Below, piece after piece: positions 43,116 to 52,062 of a stretch of DNA of 64,000 bases. The stretch is taken from assembly GCF_016820585.1 (NCBI RefSeq), contig NZ_JADHDX010000001.1, positions 434,001 to 498,000 on the forward strand, written 5' to 3'. This DNA comes from Arthrobacter beigongshangensis (GTDB taxonomy: Bacteria; Bacillota; Bacilli; Bacillales_A; Planococcaceae). The position numbers were made by a program, and so were the translations under genes. The first letter of the stretch is position 1. Each line of letters opens with the position of its first letter. The notes beneath the pieces are model-generated. The model was not told where the DNA came from, did no database searches, and saw nothing but the letters and a program-made list of their open reading frames with translations.

Positions 43116-45146
43116 ATGAAATTAAGAGAAATAGGCGTGCTCGCTGCGGTTATAATGATTGTCGCGATGCTTGTCATCCCGCTTCCAACTTGGCTACTGA
43201 GCTTCCTGATTATTATTAATATTACATTAGGTTTAATGGTTTTAATGACATCTATGAATATGAAGGAAGCATTGGAGTTTTCTATATTCCCAACGCTTGT
43301 GCTTCTTCTAACATTATTTCGCTTAGGATTGAACGTTTCTACAACGAGAGCAATTCTATCAAATGGTGATGCGGGTGGTGTTGTTGAAACGTTCGGGACG
43401 TTTGTAACTGGTGGGAACGTTGTTGTTGGTCTTGTCGTTTTCTCAATCCTCGTCATCATTCAGTTCATCGTTATTACAAAAGGGGCGGAGCGGGTATCGG
43501 AAGTTGCAGCTCGATTTACCCTAGATGCCATGCCAGGTAAACAAATGAGTATTGACGCCGACTTGAACGCGGGGATGATTTCCGAAGTAGAGGCACGGAC
43601 TCGTCGTGAAAAAGTAAGTAACGAAGCCGACTTTTATGGTGCGATGGATGGGGCAACGAAATTCGTTAAAGGGGATGCCATTGCTGGTATTATCATCGTC
43701 ATCATTAACTTGATTGTCGGAATGATTATCGGAGTAGTCCAAATGGGACTTCCTTTCGGTGAAGCTGCCTTACTCTTTTCGCAGTTAACAGTAGGTGATG
43801 GAATCGTTTCTCAAATCCCAGCCCTTTTGATTTCAACAGCAACAGGGATTGTCGTTACACGGGCAACATCAGAAGGGAATCTTGGTTCAGATATTACGAA
43901 TCAGCTTCTTGGACAAACGAAGTTACTCTACGTAGGTGCTGTAACTGTTCTGTTACTTGGACTTGCGACACCTATCAATGACATGCTAACGATTCCAATT
44001 GCGGCTGCACTTGCCATAGGGGCATTTGTTATGTCACGTCAATCTGAGGAAGATCCAAAGGAATTGCTAGAGATGGAAGAGGATACTGAAACAGAAGGAA
44101 TGAAGAGCCCTGAGAATGTCGTCAATCTTCTCAATGTCGATCCTATCGAATTTGAGTTTGGCTATGGGCTAATACCGCTCGTCGATGCGACGCAAGGCGG
44201 GGATTTGCTCGATCGGGTCGTCATGATACGAAGGCAGCTAGCTATCGAATTAGGTCTCGTTATCCCGGTTGTTCGTATTCGAGATAATATTCAATTACAG
44301 CCAAATGAGTACAGAATCAAAATAAAGGGAAGTGAGTTAGCAAGGGGAGAACTTCTTCTTGACCATTATCTAGCCATGAGCCCTGGTGGCGATGACTCAA
44401 TCGAAGGAATTGATACAATTGAGCCGTCATTCGGGTTACCTGCTAAATGGATTGCGGAGGATGTTAAAGAAGATGCAGAAATCCTAGGGTATACTGTTGT
44501 CGATCCGCCAAGTGTTGTGTCGACACATTTAACTGAAGTGATTCGTGCCAATGCAGCAGATTTGATTGGGCGTCAGGAAACAAAGCAACTCGTCGATCAT
44601 GTGCGTGAAACCTTCCCAATTCTTGTCGACGAGTTGACACCGACTCCGTTGTCAATTGGAGAAATCCAAAAAGTATTGGCGAAATTGCTGAACGAACATG
44701 TGTCGGTTCGAAATTTACCGATTATCTTTGAAACACTTGCGGATTATTCGAAATATACATCAGATATTGATGTATTGACGGAGTATGTCAGACAAGCGCT
44801 TGCAAGGCAAATTACCAATCAGTATGCAGCGTCTGGTCAATCACTCAAAGTGTTAACAGTATCTGGGAAGATTGAGAAAATGATTGCGGATAATATTCAG
44901 CAAACCGAGCAAGGAAACTATTTGTCTATCGACCCAGGACATTCGCAAGAAATTTTAGAATCGATCGCGGGTGAAGTAGAGCGTGTTGCGTTGATGGATC
45001 AATCACCAGTTGTTCTTTGCTCGCCAGCAATCCGAATGTATTTAAGACAAATAACAGAGCGGTATTTCCCGCAAATTCCAGTATTGTCGTATAATGAGCT
45101 TGAAGCAACGATTGAAGTTCAAAGCGTCGGGGTGGTGGATATCTGA
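43116..45146 (+). CDS. flhA: Flagellar export gate protein FlhA
   Basis: FlhA (676 aa) is the large export-gate protein that forms a nonameric ring and docks substrate-chaperone complexes. Eight hydrophobic helices fill the first 320 residues, with the conserved cytoplasmic loop VAARFTLDAMPGKQMSIDAD and RRREKVSNEADFYGAMDGA-like segment at about 130-185. The cytoplasmic domain follows, ending EATIEVQSVGVVDI. The ATG has AAGGTGGGG upstream. It is separated from flhB by a repeat element of about 140 nt, and its stop overlaps the flhF start by 1 nt. Confidence 0.97.
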   Translation: MKLREIGVLAAVIMIVAMLVIPLPTWLLSFLIIINITLGLMVLMTSMNMKEALEFSIFPTLVLLLTLFRLGLNVSTTRAILSNGDAGGVVETFGTFVTGGNVVVGLVVFSILVIIQFIVITKGAERVSEVAARFTLDAMPGKQMSIDADLNAGMISEVEARTRREKVSNEADFYGAMDGATKFVKGDAIAGIIIVIINLIVGMIIGVVQMGLPFGEAALLFSQLTVGDGIVSQIPALLISTATGIVVTRATSEGNLGSDITNQLLGQTKLLYVGAVTVLLLGLATPINDMLTIPIAAALAIGAFVMSRQSEEDPKELLEMEEDTETEGMKSPENVVNLLNVDPIEFEFGYGLIPLVDATQGGDLLDRVVMIRRQLAIELGLVIPVVRIRDNIQLQPNEYRIKIKGSELARGELLLDHYLAMSPGGDDSIEGIDTIEPSFGLPAKWIAEDVKEDAEILGYTVVDPPSVVSTHLTEVIRANAADLIGRQETKQLVDHVRETFPILVDELTPTPLSIGEIQKVLAKLLNEHVSVRNLPIIFETLADYSKYTSDIDVLTEYVRQALARQITNQYAASGQSLKVLTVSGKIEKMIADNIQQTEQGNYLSIDPGHSQEILESIAGEVERVALMDQSPVVLCSPAIRMYLRQITERYFPQIPVLSYNELEATIEVQSVGVVDI

Positions 45147-46258
45147 TGAAAATGAAAAAATATAGTGCAGAAACAATGGTCGAGGCTATGAAAAAAGTAC
45201 GTACTGATTTTGGTGAAGACGCCATTATTCTTAGTTCTACTGTTGTCAATTCGAAAGGATTTCTTGGTCTTTTTAAAAAGAAGTCTGTAGAAGTTGTTGC
45301 AGGCTTTGATGAACCGGCTCCGAAAATGGAAGAACCGGTTCTTCCATTTAGTTCGCCACAAATTGTCAGTGCCGATAAAACCTCGGTGGAATTGAAAAAA
45401 GAAATGAATGAAATGAAAAAAATGCTAAAGGATATGCAGCAGTCAGCTAGTCACTCTCGTTTACCTGATGAACTAAAGCCAGTACTGTTTCATCTTGAGG
45501 AGCAAGGCTTATCTTCGAGTCTTATTACACAAATTGGTGAAGATATATATAATCGGATGAAGGCTGAGAAAAAAGACTTCACATACGAAGAGCAGTTACA
45601 TATGATCAAAGAGTTTTTAGAAAGGGAAATCAGTGACCTGCCGTTTGGGGGTATCTCTTTCGACAAAAGATTCATAAATGTACTCGGTCCTACAGGAGTT
45701 GGAAAAACAACGACTATTGCTAAGATTGCTGCGAGGGCTCTTTTAGAAAATAAGAAAAAAATCGGATTTATAACAACAGATACTTATCGAATTGCGGCAA
45801 TAGAGCAGCTTCGTACATATGCGAACTTATTACAAGCGCCGGTTGAGGTTGCCTATAATAGCGAGGACTTCGAAAAAGCAATTGCAAAACTTGCTGATCG
45901 TGATGTTATCTTCATCGATACCGCGGGCCGAAATTATAAAGAAGTAAAATTTGTAGAAGATTTAACAAGGCTTATTGACTTTTCATTAGATATGGAATCG
46001 TTCCTCGTTCTTTCGATGACATCAAAAGAACAGGATATGAAAATAATTATTGAACAGTTCAATCAATTTGCGGTTGAAAAGTTTATTTTCACGAAAATGG
46101 ATGAAACGAGCTCAATTGGACCACTGTTTAATTTGATGAAAGACTATCGTATTGGCACTGCTTATTATACAGATGGTCAGGAAGTACCTGAGGATATTAC
46201 CGAAGCGGACAGCGATAAGTTGATTTCTTTACTGCTGAAGGGTGCCTATGATGCGTGA
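45146..46258 (+). CDS. flhF: Flagellar SRP-type GTPase FlhF
   Basis: FlhF (370 aa) is the third SRP-family GTPase of this window, after FtsY and Ffh, and sets where and how flagella are placed. The N-terminal B domain (KKYSAETMVEAMKKVRTDFG) is basic and variable. The NG domain has the P-loop GPTGVGKT at about 181-188, TDTYRIAAIEQLRTYA near 210 and DTAGRNYKE near 258. The ATG begins at the last base of flhA. It overlaps flhG, its activating partner, so the pair is co-translated. Confidence 0.97.
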   Translation: MKMKKYSAETMVEAMKKVRTDFGEDAIILSSTVVNSKGFLGLFKKKSVEVVAGFDEPAPKMEEPVLPFSSPQIVSADKTSVELKKEMNEMKKMLKDMQQSASHSRLPDELKPVLFHLEEQGLSSSLITQIGEDIYNRMKAEKKDFTYEEQLHMIKEFLEREISDLPFGGISFDKRFINVLGPTGVGKTTTIAKIAARALLENKKKIGFITTDTYRIAAIEQLRTYANLLQAPVEVAYNSEDFEKAIAKLADRDVIFIDTAGRNYKEVKFVEDLTRLIDFSLDMESFLVLSMTSKEQDMKIIIEQFNQFAVEKFIFTKMDETSSIGPLFNLMKDYRIGTAYYTDGQEVPEDITEADSDKLISLLLKGAYDA

Positions 46259-47117
46259 TCAGGCAGAAACACTAAGACTCAAAATGTTAAAGTCCAAAGG
46301 TGAGCTTTCTAGGTCGATTGCTATTGTCAGTGGAAAAGGGGGCGTTGGAAAATCAAACTTTTCAACGAATTTCGCCCACTCACTTCTTGCAAAAGGTAAG
46401 AAGGTTATCATTGTCGATATGGATATCGGGATGGGCAATATTCACATCCTTCTTGGAATGGCCCCACGCTATAGTTTGAAAGATTATTTACTTGGTCAAG
46501 AACAACTAATTGAAATTATTAACGAGACACCAGAAGGACTGCACTTCATCTCTGGAGGCTCAGGACTTGAGAATGTATTGGAATGGTCCGAGAGTATGTT
46601 CGAACTTTTAATTCAAGCATTTGAGTTTTTACAACAAAGATATGACTTCATTTTATTCGATATGGGAGCAGGGGCAACACAACGTTCGATTGAATTGATT
46701 GTGGCGGTCGATGAAATCATTGTCATTTCGACGACAGAGCCAACTTCTATTACAGACGCTTACTCTATGATGAAGTTTATATGTTTGCAAGATCCTGATA
46801 AAAAATTGCATATGGTCAGCAACCGTGTTTCGAGGGATGAGGAAGAAAATGAAGCTGTCGTTCGATTACAGTACGCAATGCGGAAGTTTTTGGGGAAGGA
46901 GACGACAATTCTTGGTTTTCTTCCAGAAGATCCGGTTGTCCATAAGGCGGTTGTTGCACAAAAACCATTTTTACTTCTATTTCCGAGTGCACCTATTTCG
47001 AAGCGAATGAAAATAATCGCAGAAAATTTTGTTGGAGCAAGTTTGGATGAAACGTCCAAACGTGGAGAAGGATTTCTCGGGAAATTGAGAAGCATATTTA
47101 CGAAAGGACGTGGATGA
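46251..47117 (+). CDS. flhG: MinD-like ATPase FlhG (YlxH)
   Basis: FlhG (288 aa) is a MinD/ParA-type ATPase that stimulates FlhF GTP hydrolysis and restricts flagellar number or spacing. The N-terminal helix RDQAETLRLKMLK carries the conserved DQAxxLR activator motif. The deviant Walker A GKGGVGKS is at about 28-35, then VDMDIGMGNIHILLG and DMGAGATQRSIEL. The C-terminal basic amphipathic tail (KLRSIFTKGRG) fits membrane targeting. Starts at 46248 and 46251 are both possible behind AAGGG. Its end overlaps the region used to start cheB. Confidence 0.95.
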   Translation: MRDQAETLRLKMLKSKGELSRSIAIVSGKGGVGKSNFSTNFAHSLLAKGKKVIIVDMDIGMGNIHILLGMAPRYSLKDYLLGQEQLIEIINETPEGLHFISGGSGLENVLEWSESMFELLIQAFEFLQQRYDFILFDMGAGATQRSIELIVAVDEIIVISTTEPTSITDAYSMMKFICLQDPDKKLHMVSNRVSRDEEENEAVVRLQYAMRKFLGKETTILGFLPEDPVVHKAVVAQKPFLLLFPSAPISKRMKIIAENFVGASLDETSKRGEGFLGKLRSIFTKGRG

Positions 47118-47118
47118 T

Positions 47119-48267
47119 TTGGGTACAGGCAATCGGAAGAAAGCGCTTGTTGTGGATGATTCAGCGTTTATGCGTAAGCTTATTTCAGATTTTCTTTCGG
47201 GGCATCCCGACATCGAGGTAATCGGGACTGCACGTAATGGTCAAGAAGCTGTTGAAAAAGTACGAACTTTAAAACCAGATGTTGTCACTATGGACGTTGA
47301 GATGCCTATTATGAATGGCCTTGAAGCCTTGAAGGAAATTATGGACAAACATCCAGTTCCAATTGTCATGCTATCCAGTACAACAAAAATAGGTGCGGAA
47401 AATACGATTCTTGCAATGGAATATGGAGCCGTTGACTTTGTCGCGAAGCCAGGCGGAGCAATCTCCTTAAATCTTCATGAGGTGCAAGGAGAGATAGTAG
47501 AAAAAGTCATTGCTGCCTTAGGAGTTCGGATGTCGACGCTTACACAAAAGATGCCTAGCCAGCGATTGTCGGCATCGGTTGTACCTAAAGTTGCAAGTAA
47601 ACAAGTAGAACCGCAAGTGAAAATGCCCTCCTCAGAGAGCCCATCAAGTCCGGTGAAGAGTAGATCGAAGATTAAGATTTCCAAAATGGGTAAGATGTTT
47701 GTTATAATAGGCACATCGACAGGGGGACCTCGGGCACTACAGGAAGTTTTGACAGGTCTACCGGCTTCGATTGGCGTTCCAATCCTTATAGTTCAGCATA
47801 TGCCGCCTGGGTTTACAAAATCGCTTGCGGATAGGTTGGATGGTCTGTGTAATATTCACGTAAAAGAAGCAGAAGATGGTGAACTCCTTGAAAATGGAAC
47901 GGCATATATCGCGCCGGGGGGAAAGCATTTAAAGATGGAAAAGAAAGGCATGAACTATTTTGTGAAGCTAGATGCCATCGATCCACCCCGTATGGGTCAT
48001 CGCCCATCCGTTGATGTTCTACTCGAATCAGCAGCAGAAAACACGGATGTGAACTATCTGACCGTCATTATGACAGGGATGGGCTATGACGGGAAAGTCG
48101 GGATGGAAGTACTACGCAAAAACGGTCGAACAGTGACAATTGCTGAATCGGCAAAGACATCTGTCGTTTACGGAATGCCAAAAGCCGTAAAGGAAGCTGG
48201 ACTTACCGATGAAGTGGTGGACTTGCACAATATATCAGAAACAATTTTGGAAATCATAAAGTCTTAG
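47119..48267 (+). CDS. cheB: Chemotaxis methylesterase CheB
   Basis: CheB (about 382 aa) removes methyl groups from chemoreceptors when phosphorylated. The receiver domain has Asp13-Asp14 and phosphoacceptor Asp59 in TMDVEMP. A linker with Ser/Pro/Lys leads to the catalytic domain, with the serine in GTSTGGPRAL, histidine in QHMPPGFTKSLADRL and aspartate in MTGMGYDGKVG. I chose TTG at 47119, 10 nt after AAAGGA (47103-47108); the GTG at 47110 is too near that site. Either start overlaps or abuts the flhG stop. Confidence 0.95.
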   Translation: MGTGNRKKALVVDDSAFMRKLISDFLSGHPDIEVIGTARNGQEAVEKVRTLKPDVVTMDVEMPIMNGLEALKEIMDKHPVPIVMLSSTTKIGAENTILAMEYGAVDFVAKPGGAISLNLHEVQGEIVEKVIAALGVRMSTLTQKMPSQRLSASVVPKVASKQVEPQVKMPSSESPSSPVKSRSKIKISKMGKMFVIIGTSTGGPRALQEVLTGLPASIGVPILIVQHMPPGFTKSLADRLDGLCNIHVKEAEDGELLENGTAYIAPGGKHLKMEKKGMNYFVKLDAIDPPRMGHRPSVDVLLESAAENTDVNYLTVIMTGMGYDGKVGMEVLRKNGRTVTIAESAKTSVVYGMPKAVKEAGLTDEVVDLHNISETILEIIKS

Positions 48268-48280
48268 AGGGGGCGTCACG

Positions 48281-50323
48281 ATGGATACAAATCAATATTT
48301 AGAAATGTTCATTGATGAGAGTAAGGAACATCTTCAATCTTGTAACGAGCATTTGTTAGAACTGGAGAAAAACCCGCAAGATTTAGCAATTGTCAATGAA
48401 ATATTCCGATCTGCGCATACGCTAAAAGGAATGTCAGCCACAATGGGCTATGAAGATATAGCCGACTTAACACATATGATGGAAAATGTTTTGGATGCAA
48501 TTCGTAACTCGAAAATTCCAGTCACAACTGAGATTTTTGATGTTGTTCTTCAGGCAGTTGATTATCTGGAAGAGATGGTTATGGACATCGCATCCGGTGG
48601 GACTGGTAAAAAGGATGTTCGTGAGCTCGTAGAGTCACTGAATCGTATTGAGGCAGGCGGTGCTTCTGTTGCTGCTGCAGTTGTTGAAACAGCAGTAACT
48701 GTAGTAGAAGAAAAAGTTGCTCTAAGCTATGACGATTATGAAATGACTGTCATTAGCCAATCATTTGAGCAAGGCTTTAACGCACTTGAAATAACTGTTG
48801 AATTACGGGAAGATTGTGTGCTAAAGGCAGCAAGGGTCTTCATGGTGTTTGGCATACTTGAAAAAGTCGGTGAAATTGTTAAATCTGAGCCGAAAGTTGA
48901 ACAACTTGAAAATGAAGAGTTTGCCGAAACCTTTACTGTGGCTTTGATCACAAAAGAAACTCCGGATGTTTTGCGTGGGAAAGTGATGAAAGTATCTGAA
49001 GTGGAATCTGTGACAGTTACTGAACTCACAAATGATTACTTAAAAGATGGTAAGCGTGCGAAGGATAATGAGGCAGTGAAAGCTATCGAAACGGGTGTCG
49101 CTGTTCAACAAGGGACAGAAGTGAAGAAAGAACCAGCTGGTCAAAAAGGAAAACGAAATACAGGCGTACAATCAGGGAATAAGACAATTCGTGTCAATAT
49201 TGATCGTCTCGATATTTTAATGAACTTATTCGAAGAGCTTGTCATTGATCGTGGAAGGCTCCAGTCTATTGCAAGTGAGCTGCAGAATCCGGAATTGAAT
49301 GAAACTGTTGAACGAATGACACGGGTATCAGGTGATTTGCAAAGCATCATCTTGAATATGCGTATGATTCCAGTTGAAACAGTCTTCAATCGTTTCCCGA
49401 AAATGGTTAGGCAGCTGGCAAGAGACTTAGATAAAAAAGTGAATCTTGAAATCATTGGTGCTGAAACGGAACTAGACCGTACAGTCATTGACGAAATCGG
49501 TGATCCGCTCGTTCACTTAATCCGTAATGCACTTGATCACGGCGTGGAAAGCCCAGCGCAGCGTCTCGCAAAAGGGAAGCCAGAAGAGGGAACTGTTACG
49601 CTACGTGCTTATCACTCTGGAAATCACGTATTCATAGAGCTTGAGGATGATGGAGCTGGCGTCAGCCGCGAGCGTGTTGTTGCCAAGGCGATTGCAAATG
49701 GCATTGTGACAGAAGAAATTGCGAAAGCAATGACGGATCGACAAGTGGCAGAACTCATTTTAGCATCAGGCTTCTCAACAGCCGAGAAAATTTCGGATGT
49801 ATCTGGACGCGGAGTTGGTCTGGATGTCGTGAAAAATACGATTGAATCACTTGGAGGTTATATCTCCATAGAGTCGACAGAAGGACAAGGTTCCCTATTC
49901 CAAGTTCAATTGCCATTAACATTGACAATTATTTCAGTAATGCTTGTAGAGCTCGAGAAAGAAATATACGCAATTCCATTATCATCGATCATTGAAACGG
50001 CAATCATTCAGACTTCAGATATTCTGAGTGCTCATAATCAAAAAGTCATTGATTTCCGTGGCAATATCATACCACTTGTATACTTGAAAGAAATTTTCGA
50101 AATGCCAGGACTTGACGAATCTGAGAGCTTCCAGTCAGTCGTAATCGTTCGTAAAGGTGAAAAACTAGCGGGATTAGTTGTTGATTCATTCATTGGTCAA
50201 CAAGAGATTGTTTTGAAATCTCTTGGTAATTACTTGCAAAGTGTTTTTGCAATATCTGGTGCAACAATTCTTGGAAATGGACAAGTTGCACTGATTGTCG
50301 ATTGCAACTCATTGATCAAATAG
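48281..50323 (+). CDS. cheA: Chemotaxis histidine kinase CheA
   Basis: CheA (680 aa) is the kinase that passes receptor signals to CheY and CheB. The P1 domain has the phosphorylated His46 in RSAHTLKGMSATMGY. A P2 docking region (about 150-260) and a basic linker (KGKRNTG) precede the P3 dimer domain. The P4 ATPase has HLIRNALDHGVESP (N box), LEDDGAGVSRE (G1) and GRGVGLDVVKNTIESLGG (G2). The P5 CheW-like domain closes the protein. All domains are intact. GGGGGCG precedes the ATG, and cheW follows after 16 nt. Confidence 0.98.
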   Translation: MDTNQYLEMFIDESKEHLQSCNEHLLELEKNPQDLAIVNEIFRSAHTLKGMSATMGYEDIADLTHMMENVLDAIRNSKIPVTTEIFDVVLQAVDYLEEMVMDIASGGTGKKDVRELVESLNRIEAGGASVAAAVVETAVTVVEEKVALSYDDYEMTVISQSFEQGFNALEITVELREDCVLKAARVFMVFGILEKVGEIVKSEPKVEQLENEEFAETFTVALITKETPDVLRGKVMKVSEVESVTVTELTNDYLKDGKRAKDNEAVKAIETGVAVQQGTEVKKEPAGQKGKRNTGVQSGNKTIRVNIDRLDILMNLFEELVIDRGRLQSIASELQNPELNETVERMTRVSGDLQSIILNMRMIPVETVFNRFPKMVRQLARDLDKKVNLEIIGAETELDRTVIDEIGDPLVHLIRNALDHGVESPAQRLAKGKPEEGTVTLRAYHSGNHVFIELEDDGAGVSRERVVAKAIANGIVTEEIAKAMTDRQVAELILASGFSTAEKISDVSGRGVGLDVVKNTIESLGGYISIESTEGQGSLFQVQLPLTLTIISVMLVELEKEIYAIPLSSIIETAIIQTSDILSAHNQKVIDFRGNIIPLVYLKEIFEMPGLDESESFQSVVIVRKGEKLAGLVVDSFIGQQEIVLKSLGNYLQSVFAISGATILGNGQVALIVDCNSLIK

Positions 50324-50339
50324 GCGGGAGTGAAAAGTT

Positions 50340-50807
50340 ATGACTGAGATGCTTAATCAGAATGAAATGAAAGTTATTGTTTTCGAACTAATGGACAAAG
50401 AATATGCAATTAGTGTGGATGTTGTTCAGTCCATCGAGAAGATGCTGTCCATTTCACGCGTTCCGAAAACCCCGTCTTATGTGAAAGGGGTTCTCAATCT
50501 TAGAGGTGTCGTTACACCAATCGTCGATTTACGAGAGCGGTTCGGTCTTGATACGAAAGAGATGGATGAAAGTACAAGAATCATTATTGTTACTTTAGAG
50601 GATTATGATGTAGGGCTAATTGTCGACGCGGCGAATGATGTACTTGACATTCCAGCAGAATCAATAGAGCCACAGCCAGAGGTCGTTGGTTCGGTTGAGG
50701 TGGACTTTATCTCTGGTGTAGCTAAAGTTGATAAACGACTGCTTGTCATGTTGAATCTGGATAAAGTGTTAGAGCCTATTAAGAGGGTGACTTCAGATGA
50801 CCTCTGA
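50340..50807 (+). CDS. cheW: Chemotaxis coupling protein CheW
   Basis: CheW (155 aa) links receptors to CheA through its SH3-like folds. The sequence EYAISVDVVQSIEKMLSISRVPKTPSYVKGVLNLRG (about 20-55, outlined) with the family motif VKGVLNLRGVVTPIVDLRERFG identifies it. The C-terminal DVLDIPAESIEPQPEVVG stretch is also typical. GGCGGGAG precedes the ATG. The last 11 nt overlap cheC, so coupling is likely. Confidence 0.97.
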   Translation: MTEMLNQNEMKVIVFELMDKEYAISVDVVQSIEKMLSISRVPKTPSYVKGVLNLRGVVTPIVDLRERFGLDTKEMDESTRIIIVTLEDYDVGLIVDAANDVLDIPAESIEPQPEVVGSVEVDFISGVAKVDKRLLVMLNLDKVLEPIKRVTSDDL

Positions 50808-51429
50808 AAGCCCCATCACGGATATGCATCTTGATGTTCTAAAGGAAATTGGGAATATCGGTGCGGCGCATGCGGCAACGTCTTTGTCACAGCTACTGGA
50901 TCGCAAAATCGATATGCATGTACCAAATGTGAAGCTCGTATCATTTGATGAAATGTTTGATCTTGCAGGAGGGGCAGAAGCGACTGTAGCAGGTATTTTC
51001 CTTCGCATTGAGGGAGATTTATCAGGTAGCATGTTCTTCGTTCTGTCCCTAGAGTCGGCCAATCACTTCATTAGAAGTTTGATAGATGACGAGTCGTTTG
51101 ATTTTGGAGCCTCCACTCTTCCTGATATAGGTGTGTCCGCTATGCAGGAACTAGGTAATATTCTTTCAGGTTCTTATTTGTCTGCGTTGTCCGACTTCAC
51201 AGGCTTGAAAATCTATCCGACAGTCCCTTCATTGAGCGTGGATATGGTTGGAGCTATCGTTAGTTTTGGACTGATTGAGGTGTCTCATTATAGCGATGAA
51301 GTGATTGTCATTGACACACAGATTCGTGAAGAAGGAGAGAGCGGCAGTACAAGTGTTGACGGTCACTTTTTCTTGCTTCCGGATCCTTCATCCTACATTA
51401 CGATTTTTAAGTCACTGGGTGTGATGTAG
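50797..51429 (+). CDS. cheC: CheY-P phosphatase CheC
   Basis: CheC (210 aa) dephosphorylates CheY-P and, when bound to CheD, tunes receptor deamidation in the Bacillus adaptation system. Two active-site motifs are intact: Glu17 and Asn20 in LKEIGNIGAAH, and Glu118 and Asn121 in MQELGNILSGSY. It lacks the SpoA domain of FliY. The ATG overlaps cheW and has AGAGGGTGA upstream. cheD starts right after the stop, keeping the CheC-CheD pair together. Confidence 0.97.
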   Translation: MTSESPITDMHLDVLKEIGNIGAAHAATSLSQLLDRKIDMHVPNVKLVSFDEMFDLAGGAEATVAGIFLRIEGDLSGSMFFVLSLESANHFIRSLIDDESFDFGASTLPDIGVSAMQELGNILSGSYLSALSDFTGLKIYPTVPSLSVDMVGAIVSFGLIEVSHYSDEVIVIDTQIREEGESGSTSVDGHFFLLPDPSSYITIFKSLGVM

Positions 51430-51430
51430 G

Positions 51431-51925
51431 ATGATGGTATTAAAAGAGGTTGTTAGAGTCGGGATTGCAGATATGAATATTGTTAAAGCACCAATGACAA
51501 TCCGTACATCTGGACTTGGCTCTTGTGTCGGTGTCGTTTTATATGATGAAACGAAGAAAGTTGCAGGTTTGTTACATATTATGCTTCCAGATTCTACTCT
51601 CGGCAAATCAAGTCAGCTGAATGTAGCCAAGTTTGCTGATACCGGTATTTATGCATTGATGGAAATGCTAAAAGTAGAAGGTGTCAGGCCGATGTCCCTT
51701 AAGGCGAAAATTGCCGGTGGTTCTCAAATGTTCCAATTCGGTTCAAGTGATACGATTCGTATCGGGCCGCGAAATGTGGAAGCAGTAAAAGAGGAATTGA
51801 AGCGATTATCTATTCCTATCTTAGCTGAAGATACTGGTGGATCTAGTGGCCGCACGATTGAGTTTGATCCGGCAACAGCGATTCTTAGTGTACGGACAGT
51901 TAACCAAGGAACGAAAGAACTTTGA
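51431..51925 (+). CDS. cheD: Chemoreceptor glutamine deamidase CheD
   Basis: CheD (164 aa) deamidates specific receptor glutamines and is the partner of CheC. The catalytic Cys32 in TSGLGSCVGVVLYDE and His49 in GLLHIMLPDS are present, as is KAKIAGGSQMF and the late GGSSGRTIEFDPATA. ATG at 51431 or 51434 could serve; the ribosome site (GTAGG) is weak and translation probably depends on cheC. It is the last gene of the fla/che block: a strong terminator begins about 50 nt after its stop. Confidence 0.96.
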   Translation: MMVLKEVVRVGIADMNIVKAPMTIRTSGLGSCVGVVLYDETKKVAGLLHIMLPDSTLGKSSQLNVAKFADTGIYALMEMLKVEGVRPMSLKAKIAGGSQMFQFGSSDTIRIGPRNVEAVKEELKRLSIPILAEDTGGSSGRTIEFDPATAILSVRTVNQGTKEL

Positions 51926-51975
51926 GTAAGTACAGGTTTTACTGTCTTGTTACTGGGGTCTAGACAAAGAAAGTC

Positions 51976-52004
51976 GGCGGCTGATCGGTTCAGTCGCCTT
52001 TTTT
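51976..52004 (+). terminator. Intrinsic terminator between cheD and sigD
   Basis: GGCGGCTGA (51976-51984) pairs with TCAGTCGCC (51990-51998), one G-U pair, followed by six T. It would end most fla/che transcripts before sigD. Confidence 0.85.
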
Positions 52005-52014
52005 CATGCTTATT

Positions 52015-52023
52015 TGCTATAAT
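52015..52023 (+). promoter_or_regulatory. Extended -10 promoter for sigD
   Basis: TGCTATAAT at 52015-52023 is a perfect extended -10 element, right after the cheD terminator and 40 nt before sigD. No good -35 box is seen at 16-18 nt. Confidence 0.6.
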
Positions 52024-52062
52024 AGTAAGTAACTAGAATCATCATTGAGAGTGAGGGATTCG

